This document shows positions 1 to 8,365 of a stretch of DNA of 64,000 bases, in pieces. A program made the position numbers and the translations under genes. The first letter of the stretch is position 1, and the number at the start of each line of letters is the position of its first letter. The notes under the pieces were generated by a model, which did not search any database, was not told the DNA's origin, and was given only the letters and a program-made list of their open reading frames with translations. This DNA comes from Psychrobacter immobilis (GTDB lineage: Bacteria > Pseudomonadota > Gammaproteobacteria > Pseudomonadales > Moraxellaceae), in contig CAJHAA010000003.1 in NCBI GenBank assembly GCA_904846265.1, positions 1-64,000 on the forward strand, given 5' to 3'.

Positions 1-2
1 CT

Positions 3-122
3 GATCTAAACCCTATCGAGAAAAAGTGGGCACAGGCTAAGTTTCTACGCCAAGGGTGGATGGAGAATAATTTACCAAAACTGTTTCAGGATATGGGCTG
101 TATCTCTTTTATTATAGACTGA
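3..122 (+). CDS. IS630-type transposase, C-terminal end (partial)
   Basis: The frame opens at the window edge and reads DLNPIEKKWAQAKF and onward for 39 residues to a TGA at 120-122. The DLNPIE-x-x-W block is the hallmark around the last catalytic acidic residue of DDE_3 (IS630/Tc1-type) transposases. Only the last part lies in the window, so I cannot tell whether the element is intact. The DNA around the stop, TATAGACTGACTATA (113-127), is nearly palindromic and probably lies at or near the element's right end, where IS630 elements duplicate a TA target; this is inference. No second inverted repeat is visible here. Confidence 0.75.
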   Translation, partial: DLNPIEKKWAQAKFLRQGWMENNLPKLFQDMGCISFIID

Positions 123-597
123 CTATATAACCTGATAGTTATTTGAAAAAATAGAAAATTAATTATTGGTCAGCAAACGATTTAGTAAGAAGATAAAGCG
201 GATAAACAGTAGCCTGCCTCATTGAGTTTATCGATTTTTTTATTCTCATTATTTTATCAAATTTTATATTGAAATTTATGAAAACTACCTTTCATATCCT
301 ATATAGACCGTCTGTTCTATTGGATTTAATTAGTGCTAACGGTTCATTAAATGGGTTGATATAATCCACTCGAATCAATAATTCAAACAATATTAAATGT
401 GGGGCTTTGATTTAAAGTGATTCTTATTAACCAATAAAAAGTCAAAATCTGACTGTTCAATAGTTGAAATAATAAAAATTCATCTGGTCGACCGCTTACG
501 ATAGGGTTGGTTCAATGTGAAAGGTTAAAGCTGTCACGCTTTTATAATCAATTGACTATAAAAGTGCCCACCTTACTGCTAGTGCTGAGTACAAAGA
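123..597. other. AT-rich gap without a gene
   Basis: About 475 bases between the transposase tail and the first intact gene. It is strongly AT-rich, has stops in all frames and shows no convincing RNA gene. TTGATATAAT occurs near 356-365 but has no well-placed -35 partner. The promoter of the 598 gene presumably lies here. The gap may include flanking DNA disturbed by the insertion element. Confidence 0.5.
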
Positions 598-1224
598 ATG
601 AAAGATGGTGATGTGTTTCAAAAAACTGATTTGGGCAGAGAAGAGATTAAATCTCAGAGTCTCGGCATATTGCCGCGTGAAGCGAGAACCTTGCTCATTA
701 TGATCGATGGTAAACGCACGTATCAAAGCTATCTTGATACGCTTGACCGTAGCAAAATGTTTGCCGATTTTGGCGGTGTTGCACCACTATTTGAGTTGCT
801 GTTAGGGCTTGAGTGTGTAGAGATAGTGGGCGCTGATAATGCTACCTCCCAAACATCCACTGCGCCGCAAGCACCGACGGCTTACCAGTCTCAAGCATCG
901 TCGTCAGAAAGAAATATTGAGACAGAGTTTGATCGCACCTTTAATGATAAAAGCCTCAATAAAATGGCAGCATTAGGCAAGAAATCAATCAGTAGTATTT
1001 TCAAGGCTAGGTTGTCTGGTGCGAGCTACGAGACGATAAAGTCAGAGTTGGCCAACTATATTGAAAAAAACGCCCCACCAGTAGAAGCTTGGGGTTACTT
1101 GTTGAGTTTAGAACAATGCAAGGATAGCTCGCAATTATTGAGCTTGGTCAAAGAAATACAGAGCACCAGTAGCAGTAATTTATCGCGCGGCATGAATGAG
1201 TTTATCAAAAAAATTCAACGTTAA
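598..1224 (+). CDS. Unrecognised soluble protein, possible signalling partner
   Basis: A 208-residue protein with no signal peptide or membrane segment. The N-terminal ~80 residues read like a compact winged-helix-type domain (GILPREARTLLIMIDGKRT, then an LFELLLGLE segment). A Ser/Thr/Ala/Gln-rich linker follows (about 83-105), then a helical C-terminal domain. I recognise the general 'LLIMIDGKRT' pattern from small bacterial signalling proteins but cannot assign a family with certainty. The ATG at 598 has only a weak purine-rich site (GAGTACAAAGA) upstream. It lies 115 bases upstream of two BLUF photosensor genes on the same strand, so a shared role is possible. Coding character is good; function unknown. 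Confidence 0.7.
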   Translation: MKDGDVFQKTDLGREEIKSQSLGILPREARTLLIMIDGKRTYQSYLDTLDRSKMFADFGGVAPLFELLLGLECVEIVGADNATSQTSTAPQAPTAYQSQASSSERNIETEFDRTFNDKSLNKMAALGKKSISSIFKARLSGASYETIKSELANYIEKNAPPVEAWGYLLSLEQCKDSSQLLSLVKEIQSTSSSNLSRGMNEFIKKIQR

Positions 1225-1339
1225 TATATACGCGACTTATTTTATAAAACAAATGACTTATACCACAAATACTTGGTTATAAAAGACAGTAGCTGGGTGG
1301 TGATAGGTGAAAAATTTAGCAAACTAATTGGAGTGTTTT

Positions 1340-1858
1340 GTGGAATCAGCTGAGCTTTCAGAATTAAATCGCCTAAAGATGTATCATGGCGAGCATATTA
1401 TTTTACGTTTAACTTATATTAGCCGTTATAACACCGACAATCCTAAAGGTGAAGTAACGCGCATCCTGACACAAGCTCAGCAAAACAATGAGCGTAATGG
1501 TATTACGGGTGCTTTGGTGTTCAATCACAATTATTTTTTGCAAAGTATTGAAGGAGCGAGACCCGTCATCAATGAATTGCTCAGAAAACTGGTTAAAGAT
1601 GATCGGCATTATGCCTTACAAGTCATCGAATGCCGTGAAGTAGAGCTGCGCCATTGGAGCAAATGGTCAATGAAATATTTGATTCCGAGCGATGAAAACA
1701 AAGGACTTGCGCTCAAATTTTCGACAGGTACTCAGTTTAATCCTTATTTGATGAACACCAATCAAATCATGATGTTGATTGAGACGTTATCAGACCTTCA
1801 AGAGCAAGAAGCAGTGAGCGCCGCCAAAAAGAAGAAACCATGGTTTTCTATTGGCTAA
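1340..1858 (+). CDS. BLUF-domain blue-light sensor 1
   Basis: A 172-residue stand-alone BLUF protein (sensor of blue light using FAD). The flavin-binding signature is present: Tyr26 in LTYISRY, the NN pair at 49-50 before NGITG, Gln68 in YFLQSIEG, and Trp109/Met111 in WSKWSM. These match the Tyr, Asn, Gln, Trp and Met positions of the AppA/PixD photocycle. The tail is a short helical cap ending in a lysine-rich KKKKPW, with no EAL, GGDEF or cyclase effector. I chose GTG at 1340 because GGAG at 1330-1333 sits six bases upstream; an upstream TTG overlaps that site. A second BLUF gene follows at 1921, suggesting duplication. Its partner protein is unknown. Confidence 0.9.
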   Translation: MESAELSELNRLKMYHGEHIILRLTYISRYNTDNPKGEVTRILTQAQQNNERNGITGALVFNHNYFLQSIEGARPVINELLRKLVKDDRHYALQVIECREVELRHWSKWSMKYLIPSDENKGLALKFSTGTQFNPYLMNTNQIMMLIETLSDLQEQEAVSAAKKKKPWFSIG

Positions 1859-1920
1859 TTGACTGACGTTTATAAACGCTAAGAACCATCACACCCATGA
1901 CATTTTACAAGAGATAAGAT

Positions 1921-2358
1921 ATGACATCAGCAATGGAAGATGCACACATTTTGATGAGCATGACATACGCTAGCCGTGCCAACCCAGATGTATCGGCCAA
2001 CGACTTCAACGAAATCTTGCAGCAAGCACAAGTAAATAATGCCGCCAATGGCATCACTGGTATGCTGACGTTTAATAAAGATTACTTTTTACAAACCATT
2101 GAAGGGCCAAGAGCACAGATCAATCGTCTGTTATATAGTTTAATTGCTGATCCGCGTCATCATGACTTACAGGTTATTGAAACGCGTGAATTAAAGCATC
2201 GAGCATGGTCTAAATGGTCCATGAATTATGCTTCTCCGACTGAAAAAAATGCGGCGATTTATTTAAAATATTCGACAACGATTGATTTTAATCCCTATTT
2301 ATTGAGCGCCGAAGCAGCCTATAATTTGATGAATGAGCTTAGTGATCAGCATGATTAA
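1921..2358 (+). CDS. BLUF-domain blue-light sensor 2
   Basis: A 145-residue stand-alone BLUF protein, clearly paralogous to its upstream neighbour (shared NGITG, YFLQ-x-IEG and WSKWSM blocks). Flavin-site residues are Tyr16, Asn39/40, Gln58, Trp99 and Met101. The C-terminus is a short helical cap without an output domain, as in PixD/BlrB-type proteins that act through protein partners. The ATG is preceded by AAGAGATAAGAT. It lies 62 bases after the first BLUF gene and is likely co-transcribed. It lacks the lysine-rich tail of the first copy. Confidence 0.9.
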   Translation: MTSAMEDAHILMSMTYASRANPDVSANDFNEILQQAQVNNAANGITGMLTFNKDYFLQTIEGPRAQINRLLYSLIADPRHHDLQVIETRELKHRAWSKWSMNYASPTEKNAAIYLKYSTTIDFNPYLLSAEAAYNLMNELSDQHD

Positions 2359-2790
2359 TCAATGGCGCTTTTAACTAATTGGTAGGTATATATATGGAAA
2401 AAATCGGTTGCTATTTTTTATGGATTTATGTTTGCTGAGTTATTCGTTTAACCGTTTTTAGGACATTGTTTATAGAGACTAATTTTATCTTAAAATTAAT
2501 AACTGTTTACGAATAACTATTAAATAAATAGTGGTTTTTCATTTACCCGATTTTACTATTCACTGACCTTTGTTATAGAAGATATAATAATCTACTGTTG
2601 TGATAGCAAGGTTTTTTGTTTATATTATCTACGCCCTTAGGTATTGTGGCTAACAATATTTTATTTGGTTGAAAAAATATCGATTTGTGACATTCGTCGT
2701 TGTATTTAATGATGAATAAGTCATTCTTAGTTCTTAATAGTTAATAATATCTATTAAGGTTATATTTTTTATCTTACAGTTGGATTTATT
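2359..2790. other. AT-rich gap upstream of the H-NS gene
   Basis: About 430 bases with no coding frame worth calling. It is very AT-rich, as often seen before hns genes, which silence themselves through AT-rich DNA. TATAAT at 2583-2588 with TTCACT at 2559-2564 (18-base spacing) is a possible promoter for the H-NS gene, leaving a leader of about 200 bases. This is inference. Confidence 0.4.
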
Positions 2791-3114
2791 ATGAGCAAAA
2801 ATACCGCCATTGATTTAGAAAACCTGAACGTTGATGAGTTACGTGCCATCACTGAAAATGCTCAGCAGCTTATTGCTAAAAAACAACATCAGCGTTTGTA
2901 TGACGCTTATATGCAGTTTGAGAAAATTGCAGAAGACAGCAATGCCTCTATCGAAGAGATTCTAAAAGCTGGTGAAACGCTAGAGAAAAAACGCAGCATC
3001 AAGTATCGCAATACTGACAACAACGAAGAAACATGGACTGGCCGTGGTCGCAAGCCAACGTGGTTGGTTGAAGCGCTAGCAGCAGGTCGTAGTATCGAAG
3101 ATTTTGCCATCTAA
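2791..3114 (+). CDS. hns: H-NS family nucleoid protein
   Basis: A 107-residue DNA-binding protein. The N-terminal two thirds is charged and helical (oligomerisation domain, roughly 8-65). The C-terminus carries the H-NS core: TWTGRGRKPTWL at 81-92, where the GRGRKP loop inserts into the minor groove of AT-rich DNA. H-NS proteins of this size silence AT-rich and horizontally acquired genes. It stands alone in an AT-rich setting downstream of the BLUF pair. The ATG at 2791 follows a weak leader (TTGGATTTATT) without a strong Shine-Dalgarno site. The symbol is given by family; paralogues may exist elsewhere. Confidence 0.88.
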   Translation: MSKNTAIDLENLNVDELRAITENAQQLIAKKQHQRLYDAYMQFEKIAEDSNASIEEILKAGETLEKKRSIKYRNTDNNEETWTGRGRKPTWLVEALAAGRSIEDFAI

Positions 3115-3183
3115 TAGTGTGGTGGCTAACAGGATGATGTCGGTTTAGATTTAGCAAGGTGCAATTTTTATTAAAGGCTATTT

Positions 3184-3222
3184 AAAATAAGCGCTCGTCT
3201 AAATAAGCGCTTGTTTAAATGA
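3184..3222. repeat. Degenerate 16-bp tandem repeat
   Basis: Two and a half copies of AAATAAGCGCTYGTYT with a period of 16 (units start at 3185, 3201 and 3217). The AAATAAG core resembles the 15-bp minisatellite at 5211 and the degenerate arrays near 20691 and 29684. Confidence 0.6.
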
Positions 3223-3339
3223 GTTCTGTTTTAAAAAAGCACCATGTTACATCTACTCTGATCATCGGGCTTGTTTCTCATGATTTGTGTGCAATCATAG
3301 CGTTTGATCGTGATAGTCCTTTCGTCTTAGAAGCTGATA

Positions 3340-3392
3340 AAAGCCAGTATCTTTATTGCCATTATGTTGGTAAAAAGATACTGGCTTTTTTT
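3340..3392 (+). terminator. Rho-independent terminator upstream of gspN
   Basis: A near-perfect stem of AAGCCAGTATCTTT (from 3341) with AAAGATACTGGCTT, followed by a T run ending near 3392. It can end transcription of the H-NS unit. It also argues that gspN translation starts beyond it, although an open frame extends back through the hairpin. Confidence 0.75.
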
Positions 3393-3459
3393 CTGTCATC
3401 TGTATGCCATTGTTTGTTATGATAATGACGTTTTTGTCTTATATAAGAGTTATGCAACC

Positions 3460-4287
3460 GTGCCCCAAGTATCTGCGTCGTCTCATAAGCGCCCTCGTAA
3501 GCTGTGGTGGCTGGTTGGGTTTGTATTATTTGCATTATTTGCTGTGTTGCAAATGCCAGCGGCGTGGCTGCTTGAAAAGTATGCTCCCGAAACGCCTTAT
3601 GTACAGCATGTGTCGGGTAATTTATGGCAAGGCTCCGTTATCTGGCAGATGCCTTTAGCAGCGACACCGCTCACAGGTACGGCAGAATGGTCGTGGCAGC
3701 CATGGCATTTGTTATTGGGTAAGATAAGTGCAGAGGTCGATATCAATTCAGCACAAACCCGCCTCAATGGACAAGTGAAAATAGGCAGCAACTCATGGCA
3801 AGTGGATAATATGAGCGGCAAGATAGCACCTGAGACGTTGGCAAGTTTGGTTGATTGGCAATTGCCCAATACACCGATTCAGGTCAATAACGTTTCGCTC
3901 AGCCGTCAGTCTGGCTCAAGTACTGCCGCAGAAAACGCTTCAACAAAAAATCCATCTGGTTTTACTCAAGCCGATGGTCAGCTGACATGGGTCGGCGGTG
4001 AGATAGGCTATCCTAGTGGTGGCAAGGTTTTTTATCTGACCATGCCTGCGATGCGTGCTGAGTTAAGTGCCGAGCAAAAAAACAATAAAAACCTGCTTCA
4101 TATCAATTTATTAAACAATCAAGATAAGCGCTTGAGCGACTTATATATCGATGGCGATAATATGTTGGATGTCAGTTTGACGCAGCGTTTATTAGAAAGT
4201 ATGCCTGAGTATAAAGGGCAAGCACCCCAAGATACCCCAGTCGTCAGTGTGCGTCAGCCGCTGCTAAATGGGCTGGGGACACGCTAG
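3460..4287 (+). CDS. gspN: Type II secretion system protein N
   Basis: About 275 residues. A short cytoplasmic N-terminus leads into one membrane segment (WWLVGFVLFALFAVLQMPAA), then a periplasmic domain with the GspN signature V-x-G-x-x-W-x-G (VSGNLWQGSVIW). GspN is an accessory inner-membrane component of the T2SS in some gammaproteobacteria. GTG at 3460 is my choice because the longer frame from 3364 runs through a terminator; the site upstream (AAGAG) is modest, so the start is uncertain. The stop TAG directly abuts the gspC ATG. The gspN-gspC-gspD grouping, detached from the other gsp genes, is also seen in Acinetobacter. Confidence 0.85.
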   Translation: MPQVSASSHKRPRKLWWLVGFVLFALFAVLQMPAAWLLEKYAPETPYVQHVSGNLWQGSVIWQMPLAATPLTGTAEWSWQPWHLLLGKISAEVDINSAQTRLNGQVKIGSNSWQVDNMSGKIAPETLASLVDWQLPNTPIQVNNVSLSRQSGSSTAAENASTKNPSGFTQADGQLTWVGGEIGYPSGGKVFYLTMPAMRAELSAEQKNNKNLLHINLLNNQDKRLSDLYIDGDNMLDVSLTQRLLESMPEYKGQAPQDTPVVSVRQPLLNGLGTR

Positions 4288-5184
4288 ATGATGAATGTTT
4301 CTACAACTTTAAAACCTGTGCTTAACACCCTTAATCGATTCTCAGGTTGGGTATTGTTATTGGCTGTTGCTTGGTTATGTTGGACAGCGGCTCGGTTACT
4401 ATGGTTGTTGCTCGCAGCACCATTGGCACCGATGTTGCCACCAGCAGCTTTGCAAAACACATCGGCATCTGGCAAGGACTATAGTGGATTATTTGCTATT
4501 TTTGCAGACCCTGATCCTATTGCAGCAGCAGTGCAGCCACCGCCCAATGTCAATCTAAAAGGCGTTCTGTTAGCAATGCCAGAGAGCATGTCCTCGGCAC
4601 TACTGGATGTCAATGGTGAAGTGAAAAATTATCGAATCGGTGATGCGCTAAAAGACAGTGGCTATACCCTTGTCGCTGTCGACTGGAATTCGGTTGTCAT
4701 CGCTGATGCCAGTGACAAGCAAACCGTCATTAGCATGCCAGCCGCGATGCCGTTAGACCAAAGTGACATGATCGCAGGTGCCGTGAGTAATCAGCGCTTG
4801 CCAGAGAACAGCATGTTGCCTAACGCCCCTCAGCCTACACAAAATACTGAGGAAGAGTCCGCTGCGACAGGCAGTGACAGTAGCCCGCAATCTGCTATCG
4901 ATGAAGCGGTCACAGAATTGCAAGAAAACCCCGCCAGTTATTTGAGTAGGATGGGGGTTATGGCAGCAGGGGAAAGCTATCAAGTAACACCTGCAATGCC
5001 AGCAAAGCTGCGTAATCGTCTAGGGCTTGAGCCAGGTGATAAAGTGCTAACGGTTAATGGTCAAAGCGTGGGTAGTAATCCTGCCCAAGATGCTAGTGTG
5101 CTGCAACAGGTACAGCAATCAGGTGAGGCGCAAATAGAGGTGCAACGCGGCGATCAAGTCATTACCATTCGTCAGCAGTTTTAA
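4288..5184 (+). CDS. gspC: Type II secretion system protein C
   Basis: 298 residues. One N-terminal membrane segment (about 18-48) is followed by the HR domain (NVNLKGVLLAMPESMSSALL, about 88-150) that contacts the N0 domain of GspD. A variable Pro/Ser/Glu-rich linker leads to a C-terminal PDZ-like domain (LGLEPGDKVLTVNGQSVGS). GspC links the inner-membrane platform to the secretin and helps select substrates. Translation begins on the first of two ATGs, immediately after the gspN stop, so the two are probably translationally coupled. The final strand resembles QVITIRQQF, typical of the family end. Confidence 0.92.
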   Translation: MMNVSTTLKPVLNTLNRFSGWVLLLAVAWLCWTAARLLWLLLAAPLAPMLPPAALQNTSASGKDYSGLFAIFADPDPIAAAVQPPPNVNLKGVLLAMPESMSSALLDVNGEVKNYRIGDALKDSGYTLVAVDWNSVVIADASDKQTVISMPAAMPLDQSDMIAGAVSNQRLPENSMLPNAPQPTQNTEEESAATGSDSSPQSAIDEAVTELQENPASYLSRMGVMAAGESYQVTPAMPAKLRNRLGLEPGDKVLTVNGQSVGSNPAQDASVLQQVQQSGEAQIEVQRGDQVITIRQQF

Positions 5185-5210
5185 GCACAATAAATGGGTG
5201 AGAACTCTTA

Positions 5211-5375
5211 TTTTAAGTAAATAAGTTTTAAGTAAATAAGTTTTAAGTAAATAAGTTTTAAGTAAATAAGTTTTAAGCAAATAAGTTTTAAGCAAATAAG
5301 TTTTAAGCAAATAAGTTTTAAGCAAATAAGTTTTAAGTAAATAAGTTTTAAGTAAATAAGTTTTAAGTAAATAAG
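5211..5375. repeat. Perfect 15-bp minisatellite, 11 copies
   Basis: Eleven head-to-tail units of TTTTAAGYAAATAAG fill the gspC-gspD gap. Units 1-4 and 9-11 carry T at the variable position and units 5-8 carry C, a block structure that suggests recent internal duplication by slippage. The plus strand has stops in every frame. The minus strand reads as a Lys-Thr-Tyr-Leu-Leu repeat, which I regard as accidental. Copy number could alter gspD expression or mRNA structure. Confidence 0.97.
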
Positions 5376-5505
5376 TATTTAGATAGTGCCACTTAAATAA
5401 TGCCATTGTGGGCAGAACGTTAAGTGAGCAAAGCAATCATTGAGCACCTTAGCACACAATAAATCCAGTACATACTAAGCGACATCATTGTAGGTAATCA
5501 TCAAT

Positions 5506-7752
5506 ATGGTAAGTTTTCATAATTTTTCAGTCACGCCTCTGTACCATGTTTTGCAGCGCCTGATGCGCCTGTGTCGTCCTCTTTGCCTAGCCGTACCATT
5601 ATGGGCTGCCAGTACGGGTCTTGCGAGTGCTGAGAGCTGGAAAGTCAACTTACAAGATGCCGATATCAAAGCCTTTATTAATGAGGTGGCAACCATCACT
5701 GACCAAAACTTTGTCCTTGATCCGCGTATCAATGGCAATGTGACGGTAATTTCTAACAAAGCCTTGTCGCGTGACGAAATATATCAGCTGTTTTTGAGTG
5801 TGATGCAAGTCAACGGTATTGCAGCGATTGACTCGGGAACGACCATCAAATTGGTGCCAGATAATGTCGCCAAACAATCTGGCGTGGCTGTTGATTTACG
5901 CAGTGACAGTGTTGGTGAGGCGTTAGCTACTCGTGTTATTTATTTAACCAATACCCAAGCCGCAGAAGTGCTGGGTGTCATCCGTCCGCTTATGCCCCAA
6001 TCAGCTCATGCCGCTGCCGTGCCTGGTGTCAATGCCTTGGTATTGTCCGATCGTGCCGATAGTCTTAATCAGCTGACGTCGCTTATTCGCGATTTAGATA
6101 GCAACGTCAATGACAGTTTGCAAGTGATAGCACTACGTCACGTCGATGCTGAACGTATGATGGAATTGATTAGCGCCTTGGTTGCAAGCGCTGGTAGCGG
6201 GCAAGCACAAGGTGGTAATAACCAGCTTAAAGTCATCGCTGACACCTCTAGTGATAGATTGTTGGTGAAAGGCAGTCCGGAGATGATTGCTAAAGTCAAA
6301 GAGATGGTCAATCAATTGGACACCACGCCTACAAGGCGTTTGAGTGGTCTGCGCGTCTTTCGATTAAAATACGCCAGTGCAGGTCATATTGCAGATATGC
6401 TACGCGGATTGCTCGCCAATCAATCTATTAATAGCGCTGGAGCAACGTCCTCGTTAGAGTCGGCATCATTGAACGATTCCAGTAGCACGGGTGCTACTTT
6501 GACTAATGAGTCTAGCACTAACACAACGAACAACGCGACAACCTCAGCGACCTCTAGTGCCAATTCGAGTAGTACTGGTACAGGTGTTGGCGGTCGACCT
6601 TTTAGTATTATCGCTGATGAAACCCAAAATGCCGTTATCGTTAATGCAGCACCTGAGCTAATGTTTGAGATTGAAGATGCGGTCAATCAGTTGGACAGTC
6701 GCCGCGCGCAAGTATTGATTCAAGCGGCTATTGTAGAAGTGTCAGGTGATGATGCGACCCAGCTTGGTGTGCAATGGGCGCTTGGCAATGCCAATAGCGG
6801 CTACGGAGTCGTAAACTTCAATAACGTAGGCGCGAGTGCTACAGCACTTGCTGCCGCGGCGTTGGGTGGCGGTGCCGCCAGTATCAGTGCAGCAGCAGGC
6901 TCGATAGCTGGTGCTTTGATTGGTATTGGTGATAGCAGCAAAGACAGTCAGGGAAACACCCAGTTTTATGGGGCTATCTTGCAAGCACTTGATTCTTCTA
7001 CCAGTGCCAATCTGCTGTCTATGCCATCAATTTTGACATTGGACAACGAAAAAGCCAGTATTTTAGTGGGTCAAAACGTGCCTTTTGTGACAGGCTCTTT
7101 TACCACCAGTGGCAACGATTCTAGCAACCCCTTTCAAACCATTGATCGTCAGGATATTGGTATCAACCTAAATGTCATTCCTCATATTGGTGACAATGGC
7201 ACCGTACGCTTGGAGGTCTCGCAAGAAGTCTCGTCGGTGGTGCCGGGCAGTACGGGTAACGCCAGTGGTTTGATCACCAATAAAAGCCTCATCAATACGA
7301 CGATTCTGGCTGATGATCAGCAGACCATTGCTCTTGGTGGCTTGATGCGTGAAAACAGCACCACACGCCAACAAAAAGTCCCTGGCTTGGGTAATGTGCC
7401 GGTCATTGGTCGACTGTTCCGCTCTGACAATGACACGACGCAAAAAAGCAACTTAATCATATTTTTACAGCCAACCATTTTACGTGATGGCAGGGCAGTC
7501 GCCAGTGTCACCGAACGCAAATTTAACCAAATGCGCGTCCTACAATTGGTCATTGATAAAAACGGTACCATTAAACAGCTGCCATTGAGCGGTACGGAAG
7601 GTTGGAATGGCGATGTTAGCGCAGATTATGAATTGATGCCGCTCAATCCCCTTGTTCCTAAGCGTGATCAGACACCAAAGTCTCAGTCTCAAGGTTTTAC
7701 CAAAGTAGACAGTCCTAATAATGGTATGACAACTTACCCTTTAAACCGTTAA
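5506..7752 (+). CDS. gspD: Type II secretion outer-membrane secretin
   Basis: 748 residues. The N-terminal signal region is long, with a hydrophobic core near 25-40 ending at LASAES; an internal Met at 20 could be the true start. Next come the N0 domain (VNLQDADIKAFINEVATIT), N1-N3 repeats and a C-terminal secretin domain with VPGLGNVPVIGRLFR near 625. N3 carries a long Ser/Thr/Asn-rich insertion (about 305-362), a common low-complexity site in secretins. GspD forms the outer-membrane channel for folded exoproteins. It lies 320 bases after gspC, separated by the minisatellite. The pilotin gene and the gspE-M genes are not in the window. Confidence 0.95.
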   Translation: MVSFHNFSVTPLYHVLQRLMRLCRPLCLAVPLWAASTGLASAESWKVNLQDADIKAFINEVATITDQNFVLDPRINGNVTVISNKALSRDEIYQLFLSVMQVNGIAAIDSGTTIKLVPDNVAKQSGVAVDLRSDSVGEALATRVIYLTNTQAAEVLGVIRPLMPQSAHAAAVPGVNALVLSDRADSLNQLTSLIRDLDSNVNDSLQVIALRHVDAERMMELISALVASAGSGQAQGGNNQLKVIADTSSDRLLVKGSPEMIAKVKEMVNQLDTTPTRRLSGLRVFRLKYASAGHIADMLRGLLANQSINSAGATSSLESASLNDSSSTGATLTNESSTNTTNNATTSATSSANSSSTGTGVGGRPFSIIADETQNAVIVNAAPELMFEIEDAVNQLDSRRAQVLIQAAIVEVSGDDATQLGVQWALGNANSGYGVVNFNNVGASATALAAAALGGGAASISAAAGSIAGALIGIGDSSKDSQGNTQFYGAILQALDSSTSANLLSMPSILTLDNEKASILVGQNVPFVTGSFTTSGNDSSNPFQTIDRQDIGINLNVIPHIGDNGTVRLEVSQEVSSVVPGSTGNASGLITNKSLINTTILADDQQTIALGGLMRENSTTRQQKVPGLGNVPVIGRLFRSDNDTTQKSNLIIFLQPTILRDGRAVASVTERKFNQMRVLQLVIDKNGTIKQLPLSGTEGWNGDVSADYELMPLNPLVPKRDQTPKSQSQGFTKVDSPNNGMTTYPLNR

Positions 7753-7762
7753 GAACTCAAAA

Positions 7763-7797
7763 AAGCGCTTTATTAATGATAGGTTAATAAAGCGCTT
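7763..7797 (-). terminator. Strong hairpin after gspD
   Basis: A perfect 14-bp stem, AAGCGCTTTATTAA with TTAATAAAGCGCTT, and a 7-base loop. The T run lies on the minus-strand side (the plus strand shows AAAAAA before the stem). It therefore resembles an intrinsic terminator for leftward transcription, although it may also stabilise the gspD mRNA end. Confidence 0.6.
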
Positions 7798-7989
7798 GCC
7801 TCCTATTCTTATAGCATGTAGAGACACGGTGTAATAAATAAACTACGCCGTACATTAGCTTGCGTATTCATAACACAGATAAACATAGCAGTTTTTATAT
7901 CGCAGTATACTAATGAGTAATTGAGTAGTAAGTATGAACACTTGCTGATAAATATAGCAGATAATGATATAAAGGTAGGGGTGGAAGCA

Positions 7990-8178
7990 ATGACACATCA
8001 TACAAATACTAAAAAGTGGTTTTTATTAGCAGTCGCTGCCACCGCCTTATTAGTGGTTCCTCGGCGTAGCAGTCGACAAGCTGATACCAGAGCGTTAGAT
8101 GAGCACAATGTATCAGATGAGCACTCAGATGAGCAAAATGCAAAAGCCAATTATGATAATACTAATAGGGCGTGTTGA
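7990..8178 (+). CDS. Small hypothetical protein with hydrophobic N-terminus
   Basis: 62 residues from an ATG at 7990; an in-frame TTG at 7921 would give 85. The N-terminus looks like a signal or membrane anchor (KKWFLLAVAATALLVV) followed by a charged, Asp/Glu/His/Asn-rich tail. No family is recognised. The frame ends within TAGGGCGTGTTGA, which partly resembles the terminal repeat of the MITE described elsewhere in this window, so the tail may be disturbed. The upstream site (GGGGTGGAAGCA) is plausible. It could be non-coding. Confidence 0.4.
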   Translation: MTHHTNTKKWFLLAVAATALLVVPRRSSRQADTRALDEHNVSDEHSDEQNAKANYDNTNRAC

Positions 8179-8365
8179 AGGTCTCTTTACTTATCAAAAG
8201 CTCTTTTGTTGATTGGCATTTTTTAACTATAGAAATCATTTTAAATAAAGTCATCATTCTAAAGTGTTCATTGACGTGGTTATTGCTACAAAATGACAAA
8301 TAATGTCTATTGAATGACAAATCACGGAACGCCTCGCTGGAAACTATTAATTTTGGAGTCTATCA

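Noticed and set aside
3219-3422. Small plus-strand frame of 67 residues
   Set aside because: It runs through the terminator hairpin at 3340-3392, has no ribosome site and no recognisable domain.
5119-5436. Minus-strand frame reading a Lys-Thr-Tyr-Leu-Leu repeat
   Set aside because: It is a translation of the 15-bp minisatellite, has no ribosome site and overlaps the gspC end; periodic DNA gives periodic protein by chance.
8164-8178. TAGGGCGTGTTGAAG, similar to the MITE end
   Set aside because: Only about ten bases match and no partner end is found nearby, so chance similarity is likely.
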